64,000 bases of DNA from Mycolicibacter terrae (GCF_010727125.1 NZ_AP022564.1:4402001-4466000); one strand, 5' to 3'; shown: positions 54,031-63,696, counted from the first letter of the stretch. The notes: generated by a model not told the origin, from the letters alone. Translations and numbers: made by a program.

Positions 54031-55767
54031 TTAGCTGACGCCGAACGGGTCGATCACTCGGGAGAAGCGCTCCAGCTGCACCGGTGGGCCCTCCGGCGGG
54101 GGCGGCGGCAGCTCTTCGGCGTTGCCGTCGATGACCCGGATGACGGTGGCGCTGGCCCGGTTGTAGTTCAGCGTGCCGTGCTGGAAGTTCTGGCCGATCC
54201 ACTCCGGTTCGGGGATCTCGGCGCTGGTGGGCAGCCCGAGCATGCCGCGCTCGTAGCCCAGCGATGCCCAGGCGTCGTAGATCGCCCCGGTGATCGGCTG
54301 GGCGCCGGTCTCCGGTGACCAGTACACCGCGCCGTGTTCGAACGTCGCGTATTTGGTGGAACCCTCGCCGATCGCTTCGGGCGAGGTAGGGGCGCCGAGC
54401 ATGCCCTCCGCGCCGCCCAGCTCCAGCCAGCGGGTGTGGATGGCGCCGCCCTGCATCGTCCTGGCGAGGTCTTCGGGGCCGGGCGGGTCGCCGAATCGGG
54501 CTGCGATCTCCCGGATTTCGTTGAGCGCCAAGTACCCCTGCTCACCGGGGCACTCGGTGGCATCCAGGTCGCGGTGGCCGATGATCGCCGGCAGCGTCAG
54601 CGCCGAGCCGCGCGGGACGTGGGTGAACGAGCCGCCGCCGGAGGTCAGCTGGACGGTGGCCCGAGGGTCGGTGCGGTCCAGCCCCAACCGCCAGCCCAGC
54701 AGCCGGCCGACGGTCTCGAGCTGAATCGGTGGGGGAGGCGCGTCGTCGAAGGTGCCGATCATCGACACCCCCCAGGTGTTCTTGTTGAACCCGCCGGCGT
54801 GGCTGCCCACGATGCCCTTGGTGACGCCGCCGGCCCGGCCCTCGAACACCTGGCCGTACTTGTCCACCAGCGCGTGGTAGCCGATGTCGCACCAGCCCAG
54901 GGTGCGGGTGTGATAGGCGTAGATGGCCCGGATGATGTCCGCCGAGTCCTCGGGGGAGTAGTCGTTGGATCCCGCGGTGTGATGCACCACCGCCGCCTGG
55001 ACCGGACCGCTCTCCACCGGCTTGCCGCACCGGCCGCGGGCGCCGGCGCCCCATTGGCTTCGCGGGATGATGTTGGGCGGCTGTCCCGGGGCCAGTACCG
55101 CGCTCGGCGGTGACCACTGTGCGTCGACCGGGGCTTTCGGTGGTGTGACCTTCGGGGGTGTGATCAACACCGCGGAGATGTTCTGCGCGAACGGCTGCGC
55201 GGCGGTGGCCGGCAGGTAGCCCAGGTCGGGCTTGGCCGGGGCGGCCGGGGGAGCGGCCTTCTGCTTCGGCGTGGACTTCCGCTGCGGCTTGGCGGCGGCC
55301 GGGCCCTCGGATGCGGCGTGCGAATTGTCCGCGGCCACCGCACGGGTGACCGCGATCTGCACCGCGGTGGTCCGGCCGACGAACACCGGCTCGGTCCCGT
55401 CCGGGCCCGGGGCGGGCGCGTCGGCGGGCCGGGCCTTCGGAGCGTGCTCGGTGGCCTCGTGGGCGGTGGCGTACCAGGGCCCCCACGATCCGTCGGCGCG
55501 CTTGGCGCGGATCTTCGCGGAGGTACCGCTGAGGTCCGCGCCGGTGAGCGCGACCATGGTGAACGGCTCGTCCTGGCTGATCTCGCGGACGGTGACACCG
55601 GGCTCGAGGTCGGGCAGCAGTTGCTGGTTCAGCTTGGTCGCCGCGGCGCTGGGGGGAGGGTCGGCGGGTTTGGATCCCGAGCCGGAGTCCAGGGCCCACG
55701 GCAGGATCAGCACGGTCGCGACGGTCGCGGTCAGCTTGATCGTCGGCGGCGGGCGACGGGTTGGCAC
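54031..55767 (-). CDS. Peptidoglycan N-acetylmuramoyl-L-alanine amidase with LGFP repeats (Rv3811 type)
   Basis: A 578-residue exported protein. The N-terminus has a signal/anchor segment (TIKLTATVATVLILPWAL) and a proline/lysine-rich stretch. The central amidase_2/PGRP domain carries the zinc ligands in AAVVHHTAGSN and IIGHRDLDATECPGEQGY, with SHAGGFNKNTWGVSMIGTFD between. The C-terminal third has LGFP-type repeats (GGAEGMLGAPTS, GYERGMLGLPTSAE), which bind the cell wall. The start is GTG. It corresponds to M. tuberculosis Rv3811. It should cut peptide stems from glycan strands. Confidence 0.9.
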   Translation of the reverse strand: MPTRRPPPTIKLTATVATVLILPWALDSGSGSKPADPPPSAAATKLNQQLLPDLEPGVTVREISQDEPFTMVALTGADLSGTSAKIRAKRADGSWGPWYATAHEATEHAPKARPADAPAPGPDGTEPVFVGRTTAVQIAVTRAVAADNSHAASEGPAAAKPQRKSTPKQKAAPPAAPAKPDLGYLPATAAQPFAQNISAVLITPPKVTPPKAPVDAQWSPPSAVLAPGQPPNIIPRSQWGAGARGRCGKPVESGPVQAAVVHHTAGSNDYSPEDSADIIRAIYAYHTRTLGWCDIGYHALVDKYGQVFEGRAGGVTKGIVGSHAGGFNKNTWGVSMIGTFDDAPPPPIQLETVGRLLGWRLGLDRTDPRATVQLTSGGGSFTHVPRGSALTLPAIIGHRDLDATECPGEQGYLALNEIREIAARFGDPPGPEDLARTMQGGAIHTRWLELGGAEGMLGAPTSPEAIGEGSTKYATFEHGAVYWSPETGAQPITGAIYDAWASLGYERGMLGLPTSAEIPEPEWIGQNFQHGTLNYNRASATVIRVIDGNAEELPPPPPEGPPVQLERFSRVIDPFGVS

Positions 55768-55838
55768 GTGCTGATGTTACGTATGTGTCTTGTGTTGTTA
55801 GTGATGCGACACGCGATGAGCTGGGATGACCGTTTGTC

Positions 55839-55894
55839 AACGGCACCGCAGAGTCCACGTGCCCGACCGTCCGGGCTGACTCTGCGGTGCCGTT
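55839..55894. terminator. Long hairpin after erp
   Basis: Arms of 17 bases, AACGGCACCGCAGAGTC (55839-55855) and its exact complement at 55878-55894, enclose a smaller GCCCG/CGGGC pair (55861-55865 and 55872-55876). It lies 19 bases past the erp stop and before the amidase gene on the minus strand. It is the strongest hairpin in this part of the window. Confidence 0.65.
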
Positions 55895-55913
55895 AGGGAA
55901 ACAGGCTCCTGGG

Positions 55914-56783
55914 TTACGGGGCCGGTACCGCGGCGGGCGCGGCCGCCACAGCCGGCGCGGCGCCCTGCGCGGCCTGCGCGATGGACGGGATCACCACACC
56001 CTTGAGCAGGTCGATGGCCTGTCCGGCGCCGAGCTGATTGGCCGCACTCATCAGGTCGCTGACGACCCCGCCCTTCTCCTCCGGCATGCCCATGCCCAGC
56101 GACGGGTCGCCGAGGATCGGGTAGGTGCCGTCCAGGCCCGGGTCCAGGCCCACCGGCGAGGTGAGCGGGTCACCGGTGCCCAGCAGCCCGGTGTCCGGGC
56201 TGGTCAACCCGGGTGTGGTCAGCCCGGGGCTGGTCAGCGACGGGTCGGTCAGCGACGGCGTGGTCAGACCGGGTGAGGTCAGGCCGGGGGTGCCCCCGAG
56301 CGTCGGCGTGGTCAGGCCCGGCGTCGTCAAGCCCGAGGTGGTGGAAACGCCCGGGGTGCCCAGCGGCGGCGTCGACAGTGACGGCGTCGTCAGCGACGGG
56401 TCGGTGAGCCCCGGCGTGGTCAGGCCCGTGGGCGAGGTCAGCCCCGGCGCGGCGGGGTACATGCCCGGCGAGGTCAGGCCCGGCGCGGCGGGGTACATCC
56501 CCGGCGACGCGGGGTATGCGCCGGGCATCGAACCCGTCCCGCCCCCGAAGCCGGGAACTGGCGGAAGGTTGACCCCGAACTGGGACAGGCCCTGCGAGAG
56601 GGCCGAGATCAGCTCATTGGGCAGGTCGGCCACTGAGGCGGCCGCGACGAAGTCGTGGTGCTGCGGGGCGGTGTCGTGGGCAACCAGCTCGGATACTGCG
56701 ACAACTGCAAACGGACTTGCGACCGCTAGGGCGGCGACTGCGCTCATAGTGGTCGAGAGCCTGCGTCGACGTCGGTTCGGCAC
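55914..56783 (-). CDS. erp: Erp (PirG), exported repetitive protein
   Basis: A 289-residue cell-surface protein. A basic start and hydrophobic core (RRRRRLSTTMSAVAALAVAS) act as signal peptide. The middle (residues about 85-205) is made of PGLTSP-like repeats (PGLTTPGL, PSLTTPSL, PGLTSPGL), characteristic of mycobacterial Erp; repeat number varies among species. The C-terminal part is alanine/proline-rich and hydrophobic. Erp is needed for normal growth in macrophages in pathogenic species. The start is GTG with GAGGAG upstream. It lies divergent to glf, as in M. tuberculosis. Confidence 0.93.
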   Translation of the reverse strand: MPNRRRRRLSTTMSAVAALAVASPFAVVAVSELVAHDTAPQHHDFVAAASVADLPNELISALSQGLSQFGVNLPPVPGFGGGTGSMPGAYPASPGMYPAAPGLTSPGMYPAAPGLTSPTGLTTPGLTDPSLTTPSLSTPPLGTPGVSTTSGLTTPGLTTPTLGGTPGLTSPGLTTPSLTDPSLTSPGLTTPGLTSPDTGLLGTGDPLTSPVGLDPGLDGTYPILGDPSLGMGMPEEKGGVVSDLMSAANQLGAGQAIDLLKGVVIPSIAQAAQGAAPAVAAAPAAVPAP

Positions 56784-57128
56784 GGAAGTCTCCTCAATAT
56801 GTTTTGCCCTTCGGCCTCCCTCGGGGGCCGCCAGAGCTTTTACTTCTGCCTACCCGAACGACGGTACGCGTGTGACTCATGTGAATAGAGTGACGAGATC
56901 GAATCGTGAGGAAACCGCGACCAACCCTTCGTCGGGATCGATGGTCGCCTCCGTCCGCCGAGATTGCACTGGCGCCGGGAATCGGCACGTTTTCCCTGCG
57001 TGAGTGCAATCTCGCGGTGCCGGCGGCGCTGCGAGCGGCAGCTCCGCCGGCGGCGGGTCCCGGCGGACAGGGGAGGTGGCGGGGCGCCGACGCTGCTCGC
57101 GGCCGCTGTTCAGATACCCTTGGCGCCG
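56784..57128. promoter_or_regulatory. Divergent erp-glf intergenic region
   Basis: A 345-base gap holding promoters in both directions. The 56784-56900 part is AT-richer (CAATATGTTTTG, CTTTTACTTCTGCC) and probably contains the erp promoter. A palindrome lies at 56959-57014. The 110 bases before glf show no clear ribosome binding site other than GATACCC-like sequence; glf may have a weakly led start. Confidence 0.4.
56959..57014. repeat. Palindromic element between erp and glf
   Basis: CGAGATTGCACT (56959-56970) and AGTGCAATCTCG (57003-57014) are perfect 12-base inverted complements; GGGAA (56977-56981) and TTCCC (57092 in shorthand: 56992-56996) pair inside. Because the flanking genes diverge, this one cannot be a simple gene-end terminator. 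Its right edge (TCTCGCGGTGCCG) resembles that of the palindromes at 55.9 and 4.4 kb. Confidence 0.6.
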
Positions 57129-58331
57129 ATGACCGCTCGTTTTGACCTCTTCGTTGTGGGTTCTGGATTCTTCGGCCTGACCATCGCCGAGCGCGTAGCC
57201 ACGCAGCTCGACAAGCGCGTCCTGGTCGTCGAAAAGCGCCCCCACATCGGCGGCAACGCCTACTCCGAGGCAGAGCCGCAGACCGGCATCGAGGTCCATA
57301 AATACGGCGCGCACCTGTTCCATACCTCTAATAAGCGGGTCTGGGACTACGTGCGGCAGTTCACCGAATTCACCGGCTACCAGCACCGCGTCTTCGCCAT
57401 GCACAACGGGCAGGCCTACCAGTTCCCGATGGGGCTGGGCCTGGTGTCGCAGTTCTTCGGCCGCTACTTCACCCCGGACGAGGCCAAGGCGCTGATCGCC
57501 GAGCAGGCCGCCGAGGTCGACACCAAGGAGGCGAAGAACTTCGAGGAGAAGGCGATCAGCCTGATCGGCCGCCCGCTCTACGAGGCGTTCGTCAAGCACT
57601 ACACCGCCAAGCAGTGGGAGACCGACCCCACCGAGCTGCCCGCGGCCAACATCACCCGGCTGCCGGTGCGCTACAACTTCGACAACCGCTACTTCAACGA
57701 CACCTACGAGGGCCTGCCGGCCGACGGCTACACCGCGTGGCTGGAGAACATGGCGGCCCACGACAACATCGAGGTCCGTACTCACACCGATTGGTTCGAC
57801 GTCCGGGACGGCCTGCGGGCCGACAGCCCGGGGGCTCCGGTGGTCTATACCGGGCCGCTGGACCGCTACTTCGACTACGCCCAGGGCCGGCTGGGTTGGC
57901 GCACCCTGGACTTCGAGCTCGAAGTGCTCGACACCGGAGACTTTCAGGGCACCTCGGTGATGAACTACAACGACGCCGACGTGCCCTACACCCGGATCCA
58001 CGAATTCCGGCACTTCCACCCGGAACGGTCCTACCCGACCGACAAGACGGTGATCATGCGCGAATACGGGCGCTTCGCGCGCGACGACGACGAGCCGTAC
58101 TACCCCATCAACACTCCCGACGACCGGGCGATGGTCGAGGCCTACCGCCGGGCGGCCAAGGCTGAGATGGAGTCGGCGAAGGTGCTCTTCGGCGGGCGGC
58201 TGGGCACCTATCAGTATCTGGACATGCACATGGCCATCGCCAGTGCGTTGAGCATGTACGACAACATCCTGGCGCCGCACCTCACGCAGGGTGTACCGCT
58301 GCACGAGAACAACAGGGAAAACAACCGATGA
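57129..58331 (+). CDS. glf: UDP-galactopyranose mutase Glf
   Basis: A 400-residue flavoenzyme (M. tuberculosis Glf 399) turning UDP-galactopyranose into UDP-galactofuranose for the galactan of the cell wall. The FAD fold is LFVVGSGFFGLTIAERV, followed by EKRPHIGGNAYSE and KYGAHLFHTSNKRVW. Substrate-site text AKQWETDPTELPAANITRLP and FNDTYEGLPADGYTAW is intact. The ATG at 57129 gives the usual N-terminus. The glfT2 start overlaps its stop (ATGA), opening a coupled operon of five genes. Confidence 0.97.
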   Translation: MTARFDLFVVGSGFFGLTIAERVATQLDKRVLVVEKRPHIGGNAYSEAEPQTGIEVHKYGAHLFHTSNKRVWDYVRQFTEFTGYQHRVFAMHNGQAYQFPMGLGLVSQFFGRYFTPDEAKALIAEQAAEVDTKEAKNFEEKAISLIGRPLYEAFVKHYTAKQWETDPTELPAANITRLPVRYNFDNRYFNDTYEGLPADGYTAWLENMAAHDNIEVRTHTDWFDVRDGLRADSPGAPVVYTGPLDRYFDYAQGRLGWRTLDFELEVLDTGDFQGTSVMNYNDADVPYTRIHEFRHFHPERSYPTDKTVIMREYGRFARDDDEPYYPINTPDDRAMVEAYRRAAKAEMESAKVLFGGRLGTYQYLDMHMAIASALSMYDNILAPHLTQGVPLHENNRENNR

Positions 58332-60220
58332 CCAAGGCCAAGAGTTCGCGTGCGGTGAGCCGACTTTCGCGGATCATCCTGCCGCGCCACGGTGAGCCGC
58401 TGGACGTCCGCAAGCTCTACATCGAAGAGTCCGAGACCAACAACCGCCGGGCGCATCCGCTCACCCGCACCAGCCTGGAGATCGGCGAGGAGTCGGAGGT
58501 GTCGTTCGCGACGTACTTCAACGCCTTCCCGGCCTCCTACTGGCGCCGCTGGTCGATCCTCGAGTCGGTGGTGCTGCGCCTGGAACTGACCGGCTCCGGC
58601 CGCGTCGACGTCTACCGTTCCAAGGCCACCGGTGCGCGTATCGCGGTGGACGGCAAGCCTTTTGACGGCAGTGGCGCTCCGGCTATCATCGAGTTCGAGG
58701 TCGGCCTGCAGCCGTTCGAGGACGGCGGCTGGATCTGGTTCGACATCACCACCGACACCGCTGTCACCGTGATCGGCGGTGGCTGGTACGCGCCGATCGC
58801 GGCGCCCGGACGCGCCGACGTCGCCGTGGGCATCCCGACCTTCAACCGGCCCGACGACTGCGTCAACGCGCTGACCGCGCTCACCTCCGATGCGGACGTC
58901 GACGAGGTGATCAGCGCGGTGATCGTTCCCGACCAGGGAACCCGCAAAGTGCGCGACCATCCCGGCTTCCCGGCGGCGGCCGCCGCCCTGGGCGACCGGC
59001 TGTCGATCCACGACCAGCCCAACCTCGGCGGGTCCGGCGGCTACAGCCGGGTGATGTATGAGGCGCTGAAAAACACCGGCTGCGAACAGATCCTGTTCAT
59101 GGACGACGACATCCGCATCGAGCCGGACTCGATCCTGCGGGCACTGGCGCTCAACCGGTTCGCCAAGACGCCCACCCTGATCGGCGGGCACATGCTCAAC
59201 CTGCAGGAGCCGTCGCACCTGCACATCATGGGCGAGGTCGTCGACCCCGACGTGTTCATGTGGACCAACGCCCCGCACACCGAGTACGACCACAACTTCG
59301 CGACCGACCCGCTCGCCGACACCCCCGAGCTGCACCGGCGCATCGACGTCGACTTCAACGGCTGGTGGATGTGCATGATCCCGCGCGCCGTCGCCGAAGA
59401 GGTCGGCCAGCCGGTGCCGTCGTTCATCAAATGGGACGACGCCGAATACGGGCTGCGGGCCGGCAAGCACGGCTACCCCACGGTCACCCTGCCGGGCGCG
59501 GCGATCTGGCACATGGCCTGGAGCGACAAGGACGACGCGATCGACTGGCAGGCCTACTTCCACCTGCGCAACCGGTTGATGGTGGCGGCGCTGCACTGGG
59601 ACGGCAACATCGCCGGCCTGATCCGAAGCCACCTCAAGGCGACCCTGAAACACCTTGCCTGTCTGGAGTATTCGACGGTCGCCGTGCAAAACAAGGCGCT
59701 GGACGACTTCATGGCCGGCCCCGAGCACATCTTCTCGATCCTGGAGTCGGCACTGCCGGACATCCACGCGTTGCGTAAGAACTACCCCGATGCGGTGGTG
59801 CTGCCGGCGGCCAGCGCGCTGCCCGCCCCGTCGCGGCGCCGCAAGCCGATGCGCCCGCCGGTGCAGCCGCTGTCGATCGGCTACCGGCTGGCCCGCGGCG
59901 TCCTGCACAACCTCAAGGCCACCGCGCCGGAGCACCATGCGCGCCCGCAGCTCAACGTCCCCACCCAGGACGCCCGGTGGTTTTTGCTGTGCACCCAGGA
60001 CGGCGTCACCGTCACCACCGCCGACGGACGCGGCGTGGTCTACCGCCAGCGCGACCGGGACAAGATGTTCACGTTGCTGCGCGAGTCACTGCGCCGCCAG
60101 TACCAGCTGAGCCGTCGCTTCGACGACCTTCGCCGGACCTACCGCCGGGCCCTGCCGACGCTGGCCAGCAAGCAGCAGTGGGAGACGGTGCTGCTGCCCG
60201 ACGGCGCGACGCGGGCATGA
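58328..60220 (+). CDS. glfT2: Galactofuranosyltransferase GlfT2
   Basis: A 630-residue GT2 enzyme (M. tuberculosis 637) that extends the galactan chain with alternating beta-1,5 and beta-1,6 galactofuranose. The N-terminal beta-barrel is followed by the GT-A domain: GIPTFNRPDDCVNALTAL, the metal DDD motif in ILFMDDDIRIEPDS, FIKWDDAEYGLRA (catalytic base) and GAAIWHMAWSD. The C-terminal helical part supports tetramer formation. It is coupled to glf upstream and to the PAP2 gene downstream by ATGA overlaps. Confidence 0.97.
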   Translation: MTKAKSSRAVSRLSRIILPRHGEPLDVRKLYIEESETNNRRAHPLTRTSLEIGEESEVSFATYFNAFPASYWRRWSILESVVLRLELTGSGRVDVYRSKATGARIAVDGKPFDGSGAPAIIEFEVGLQPFEDGGWIWFDITTDTAVTVIGGGWYAPIAAPGRADVAVGIPTFNRPDDCVNALTALTSDADVDEVISAVIVPDQGTRKVRDHPGFPAAAAALGDRLSIHDQPNLGGSGGYSRVMYEALKNTGCEQILFMDDDIRIEPDSILRALALNRFAKTPTLIGGHMLNLQEPSHLHIMGEVVDPDVFMWTNAPHTEYDHNFATDPLADTPELHRRIDVDFNGWWMCMIPRAVAEEVGQPVPSFIKWDDAEYGLRAGKHGYPTVTLPGAAIWHMAWSDKDDAIDWQAYFHLRNRLMVAALHWDGNIAGLIRSHLKATLKHLACLEYSTVAVQNKALDDFMAGPEHIFSILESALPDIHALRKNYPDAVVLPAASALPAPSRRRKPMRPPVQPLSIGYRLARGVLHNLKATAPEHHARPQLNVPTQDARWFLLCTQDGVTVTTADGRGVVYRQRDRDKMFTLLRESLRRQYQLSRRFDDLRRTYRRALPTLASKQQWETVLLPDGATRA

Positions 60221-60783
60221 CCGAGTTCGCCCCCGACCCGGGCGCCGGCGACGCCGCGGTGCCGCCGCACGGCGAGAGCGCCGTGCTGGTCGCCGTGCAG
60301 TCGGCACTGACCGGCCGGCCCGGTGTGCTGCCGGTGGCCCGGACGCTGTCGCACTTCGGTGAGCACAGCCTGGGCTGGCTGGGGCTGTCGGCGCTCGGTG
60401 CGCTGGCGCAGCCGCGGCGGCGCCGGGCCTGGTTGCTGGCCGGCGCCGGAACGCTGGCCGCGCACGCCGCGGCGGTCATCATCAAGCGCGTCGTGCGCCG
60501 GAGACGCCCGCACCATCCGGCGATCGCGGTCAACGTCGGCACCCCGAGCGCCCTGAGCTTCCCTTCGGCACACGCCACCTCCACCACCGCCGCGGCGATC
60601 CTGATCGGACGGGCCGCCGGGCTGCCGGTGAGGGTACTTCCGGCGGTGCTGGTACCGCCGATGGCGTTGTCCCGCATGGTGCTCGGGGTGCATTACCCCA
60701 GCGATGTCGCCGCGGGCGTACTTGTTGGAGCCGCGGTCGCCGCAGCCGCGACCCGCCTGGACGACTCTGGAGGACCCGGATGA
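60217..60783 (+). CDS. PAP2-superfamily membrane phosphatase (Rv3807c type)
   Basis: A 188-residue membrane phosphatase. The three PAP2 motifs are clear: KRVVRRRRPHHP, SFPSAHATSTTAAA and SRMVLGVHYPSDVAAG. It lies between glfT2 and ubiA with ATGA overlaps on both sides. In M. tuberculosis the equivalent, Rv3807c, is the candidate phosphatase acting on decaprenylphosphoryl 5-phosphoribose, the product of UbiA, on the way to decaprenylphosphoryl arabinose. That role fits the position but is not proven by sequence. The 30-residue N-terminus is longer than the core family. Confidence 0.9.
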   Translation: MTEFAPDPGAGDAAVPPHGESAVLVAVQSALTGRPGVLPVARTLSHFGEHSLGWLGLSALGALAQPRRRRAWLLAGAGTLAAHAAAVIIKRVVRRRRPHHPAIAVNVGTPSALSFPSAHATSTTAAAILIGRAAGLPVRVLPAVLVPPMALSRMVLGVHYPSDVAAGVLVGAAVAAAATRLDDSGGPG

Positions 60784-61703
60784 GCGCACATGTTGACGGC
60801 CGGGCGCCGGAGACCGGCCCGCCGGCGAACCTGGCCGCCGGAGTCGTCAAGGCGATGCGGCCCCGCCAGTGGGTGAAGAACGTGCTGGTGGTGGCGGCCC
60901 CGTTGGGGGCGCTGGGCCGCGGCGTGCAGTATGACTACCTCGACCTGCTGATCAAGGTGCTGATCGCCTTCGTGGTGTTCAGCCTGGCCGCCTCGGCGGT
61001 GTATCTGGTCAACGACGCGAAGGATATCGAAGCCGACCGCGCACACCCCAGCAAGCGGTTCCGGCCGATCGCCGCCGGAGTGGTGCCGGTGGGCCTGGCC
61101 TACGGCCTGGCGGTGGTGCTGGGGGCGGTGTCACTGGCCGTGTCCTGGTGGCTCAGCCCGAACCTGGCGCTGGTGATGGCGATCTATCTGACCATGCAGC
61201 TGGCCTACTGCTTCGGGCTCAAACACCAAGCGGTGCTGGACATCTGCATCGTCTCCTCGGCGTATCTGTTGCGGGCCATCGCCGGCGGGGCGGCCACCAA
61301 CATCTACCTGTCGCAGTGGTTCCTGCTGGTGATGGCGTTCGGGTCGCTGTTCATGGTGGCCGGCAAACGCTACGCCGAACTGCAGCTCGCCGAGCAGACC
61401 GGCGCCAAGATCCGCAAGTCGCTGGAGAGCTACACCGGCACCTACCTGCGGTTCGTGTGGACGGCCTCGGCCACCGCAATGTTGGTCTGCTACAGCCTTT
61501 TCGCCTTCGAGCGCGACAGCGGGTCCGGCTCCTGGTACGCGGTGTCGATCATCCCGATCACCGTCGGGATCCTGCGCTACGCGGTCGACGTCGACGGCGG
61601 CATGGCCGGTGAGCCCGAGGACATCCTGCGGCGCGACCGGGTGCTGCAACTGATGGCGCTGGCCTGGATCGGAACCATCGGTGCTGCCGTCGCCTTCGGT
61701 TAG
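60780..61703 (+). CDS. ubiA: UbiA, decaprenyl-phosphate phosphoribosyltransferase
   Basis: A 307-residue polytopic membrane enzyme (M. tuberculosis Rv3806c, 302) that joins phosphoribosyl pyrophosphate to decaprenyl phosphate, the first committed step to the arabinose donor of arabinogalactan. The UbiA aspartate motif is YLVNDAKDIEADRAHPSKRF; MRPRQWVKNVLVVAAPLGAL at the N-terminus is typical, and GKRYAELQLAEQTGAKIR belongs to the second conserved loop. About nine membrane segments. It is coupled to the PAP2 gene by ATGA and overlaps the aftB frame by 23 bases. Confidence 0.96.
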   Translation: MSAHVDGRAPETGPPANLAAGVVKAMRPRQWVKNVLVVAAPLGALGRGVQYDYLDLLIKVLIAFVVFSLAASAVYLVNDAKDIEADRAHPSKRFRPIAAGVVPVGLAYGLAVVLGAVSLAVSWWLSPNLALVMAIYLTMQLAYCFGLKHQAVLDICIVSSAYLLRAIAGGAATNIYLSQWFLLVMAFGSLFMVAGKRYAELQLAEQTGAKIRKSLESYTGTYLRFVWTASATAMLVCYSLFAFERDSGSGSWYAVSIIPITVGILRYAVDVDGGMAGEPEDILRRDRVLQLMALAWIGTIGAAVAFG

Positions 61704-63696
61704 CCTGCGGGCCCGCGGCGTGCCACCGGACCCCCGGGTCCGGCCGCTGGGCTGGCCCGCGGTCGCCTACAGCCCGTCGGTGCGGCTGAGTTCGTGGGCC
61801 GGGGTGGCCGTCGTGCTGCTGCTGTTCGGCGTGGGGGCGTGGCGGCGACGGTGGATCTCCGATGACGGTCTGATCGTGCTGCGCACCGTGCGAAACCTGC
61901 TGGCCGGCAACGGGCCGGTGTTCAATGCCGGTGAACGGGTGGAGGCCAACACCTCCACGGCATGGACTTACCTGATGTATCTGGGCAGCTGGCTCGGCGG
62001 GCCGGTGCGGATGGAGTACGTGGCGCTGGCGTTCGCGCTGACGCTGAGCCTGGCCGGGGTGGCGTTGCTGATGCTGGGCACCACCCGGTTGTACGCACCC
62101 GGCCTGCAGGGCCGCCGCGCCCTGCTGCTGCCGGCCGGGGCACTGGTCTACATCGCGGTGCCGCCCGCCCGGGACTTCGCCACCTCCGGACTGGAGAGCG
62201 GTCTGGTGCTGGCCTATCTGGGCCTGCTGTGGTGGATGCTGGTCTGCTGGGCGCAGGCGCTGCGGATGCCCCGATCCCGTGCCCGCGGAACACGTTTCAC
62301 CGCCGCCCTGGCATTCGTGGCCGGTTTCAGCGTGCTGGTGCGCCCCGAGCTGGCGCTGATCGGCGGCGGCGCGCTGGTCATGCTGCTGATCGCGGCGCGG
62401 GGCTGGCGGCCCCGGGCGCTGATCCTGGTGGCCGGCGGGGCGCTCCCGGTGGCCTACCAGATCTTCCGGATGGGTTACTACGCGCTGCTGGTGCCCGGTA
62501 CCGCGCTGGCCAAGGACGCCGCCGGCGACAAGTGGTCGCAGGGAATGATCTACCTGGCGAACTTCAACGCCCCCTACGCGATGTGGGTTCCCGCAGTGCT
62601 TTTGACCGCGCTGGGCGTGACGCTGTGGGTGGGCGCCGCGGTGCGCCACCGGCCCCGCCGTCCGGTGCCCCGCGGCGTCGGCCCGTGGGCCCGGCTGGTG
62701 CAGAGCCCGGGAGCGGTGGTCTGCTTCTTCGTGATCAGCGGTCTGCTGCAGGGCGCCTACTGGATCCGCCAGGGCGGCGACTTCATGCATGGCCGGGTGC
62801 TGCTGGCGCCGTTGTTCTGCATGTTGGCCCCGGTGGCCGTCATCCCGATCCTGCTGCCCGATGGTGCGCGCTTCCACCGGGAGGCCGGCTACCCGCTCAG
62901 CGGCGCGGTCGCCGTGCTGTGGCTGGCGGTTGCCGGCTGGGCGCTGTGGGCGGCCAACTCGCCCGGGATGGGCGATGACGCAACGCGGGTCACCTACTCC
63001 GGGATAGTCGACGAACGCCGGTTCTATTCGCAGGCCACCGGTCACCCGCATCCGCTGACCGCCGCGGACTATCTCGGCTATCCGCGAATGCGCGCGGTGC
63101 TGAGCACGATCGAGGCCACCCCGGACGGGGCGCTGCTGCTGCCGTCGGGCAACTACGACCAGTGGGACGTCGTCCCGGTCATCCTGCCGGTGCCCCCGGG
63201 GGTCGGCGTCCCGGCCGATCCCGATCCGGGCGGGACCGGGCCCCACACCGTCTTCTTCACCAATCTGGGCATGTTGAGCATGAACACCGGGCTCGACGTT
63301 CGGCTGCTCGACCAGATCGGACTGGCCAATCCGATTGCGGCGCATACCGAACGGCTCGACCACGGCCGGATCGGCCATGACAAGGACCTGTTCCGGGACT
63401 GGGTGGTGGCCGACGGCCCCTGGGTCAAGTGGTATCCGCTGATCCCGGGCTATCTGGACCAGGATTGGATCGCCCAGGCCGAGGCCGCCCTGCGCTGCCC
63501 CGACACCGCGGCGGTGCTGGGCTCGGTGCGCGCGCCGATGGGCCCGCGCCGGTTCCTGTCCAACGTGCTGCATTCGGCGGGCTACACCCGGTACCGCATC
63601 GAGCGGGTGCCCCGCGACGAACTGATCCGGTGCGGCCTGGCCGTGCCCGAACCGAGCCGCCCGCCCTATACCGGGATGCCGCCCGACGTCCCGTGA
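61681..63696 (+). CDS. aftB: AftB, terminal beta-1,2-arabinofuranosyltransferase
   Basis: A 671-residue GT-C membrane enzyme (M. tuberculosis Rv3805c, 627) adding the terminal beta-1,2 arabinose to arabinan. Ten or so hydrophobic segments fill residues 30-430; the GT-C acid motif is RWISDDGLIVLRTVRNLLAG, followed by NAGERVEANTSTAWTYL. The C-terminal 240 residues are extracellular. The GTG at 61681 overlaps ubiA; a GTG at 61720, 17 bases after the ubiA stop, would give 658 residues and is equally possible. Confidence 0.95.
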   Translation: MLPSPSVSLRARGVPPDPRVRPLGWPAVAYSPSVRLSSWAGVAVVLLLFGVGAWRRRWISDDGLIVLRTVRNLLAGNGPVFNAGERVEANTSTAWTYLMYLGSWLGGPVRMEYVALAFALTLSLAGVALLMLGTTRLYAPGLQGRRALLLPAGALVYIAVPPARDFATSGLESGLVLAYLGLLWWMLVCWAQALRMPRSRARGTRFTAALAFVAGFSVLVRPELALIGGGALVMLLIAARGWRPRALILVAGGALPVAYQIFRMGYYALLVPGTALAKDAAGDKWSQGMIYLANFNAPYAMWVPAVLLTALGVTLWVGAAVRHRPRRPVPRGVGPWARLVQSPGAVVCFFVISGLLQGAYWIRQGGDFMHGRVLLAPLFCMLAPVAVIPILLPDGARFHREAGYPLSGAVAVLWLAVAGWALWAANSPGMGDDATRVTYSGIVDERRFYSQATGHPHPLTAADYLGYPRMRAVLSTIEATPDGALLLPSGNYDQWDVVPVILPVPPGVGVPADPDPGGTGPHTVFFTNLGMLSMNTGLDVRLLDQIGLANPIAAHTERLDHGRIGHDKDLFRDWVVADGPWVKWYPLIPGYLDQDWIAQAEAALRCPDTAAVLGSVRAPMGPRRFLSNVLHSAGYTRYRIERVPRDELIRCGLAVPEPSRPPYTGMPPDVP

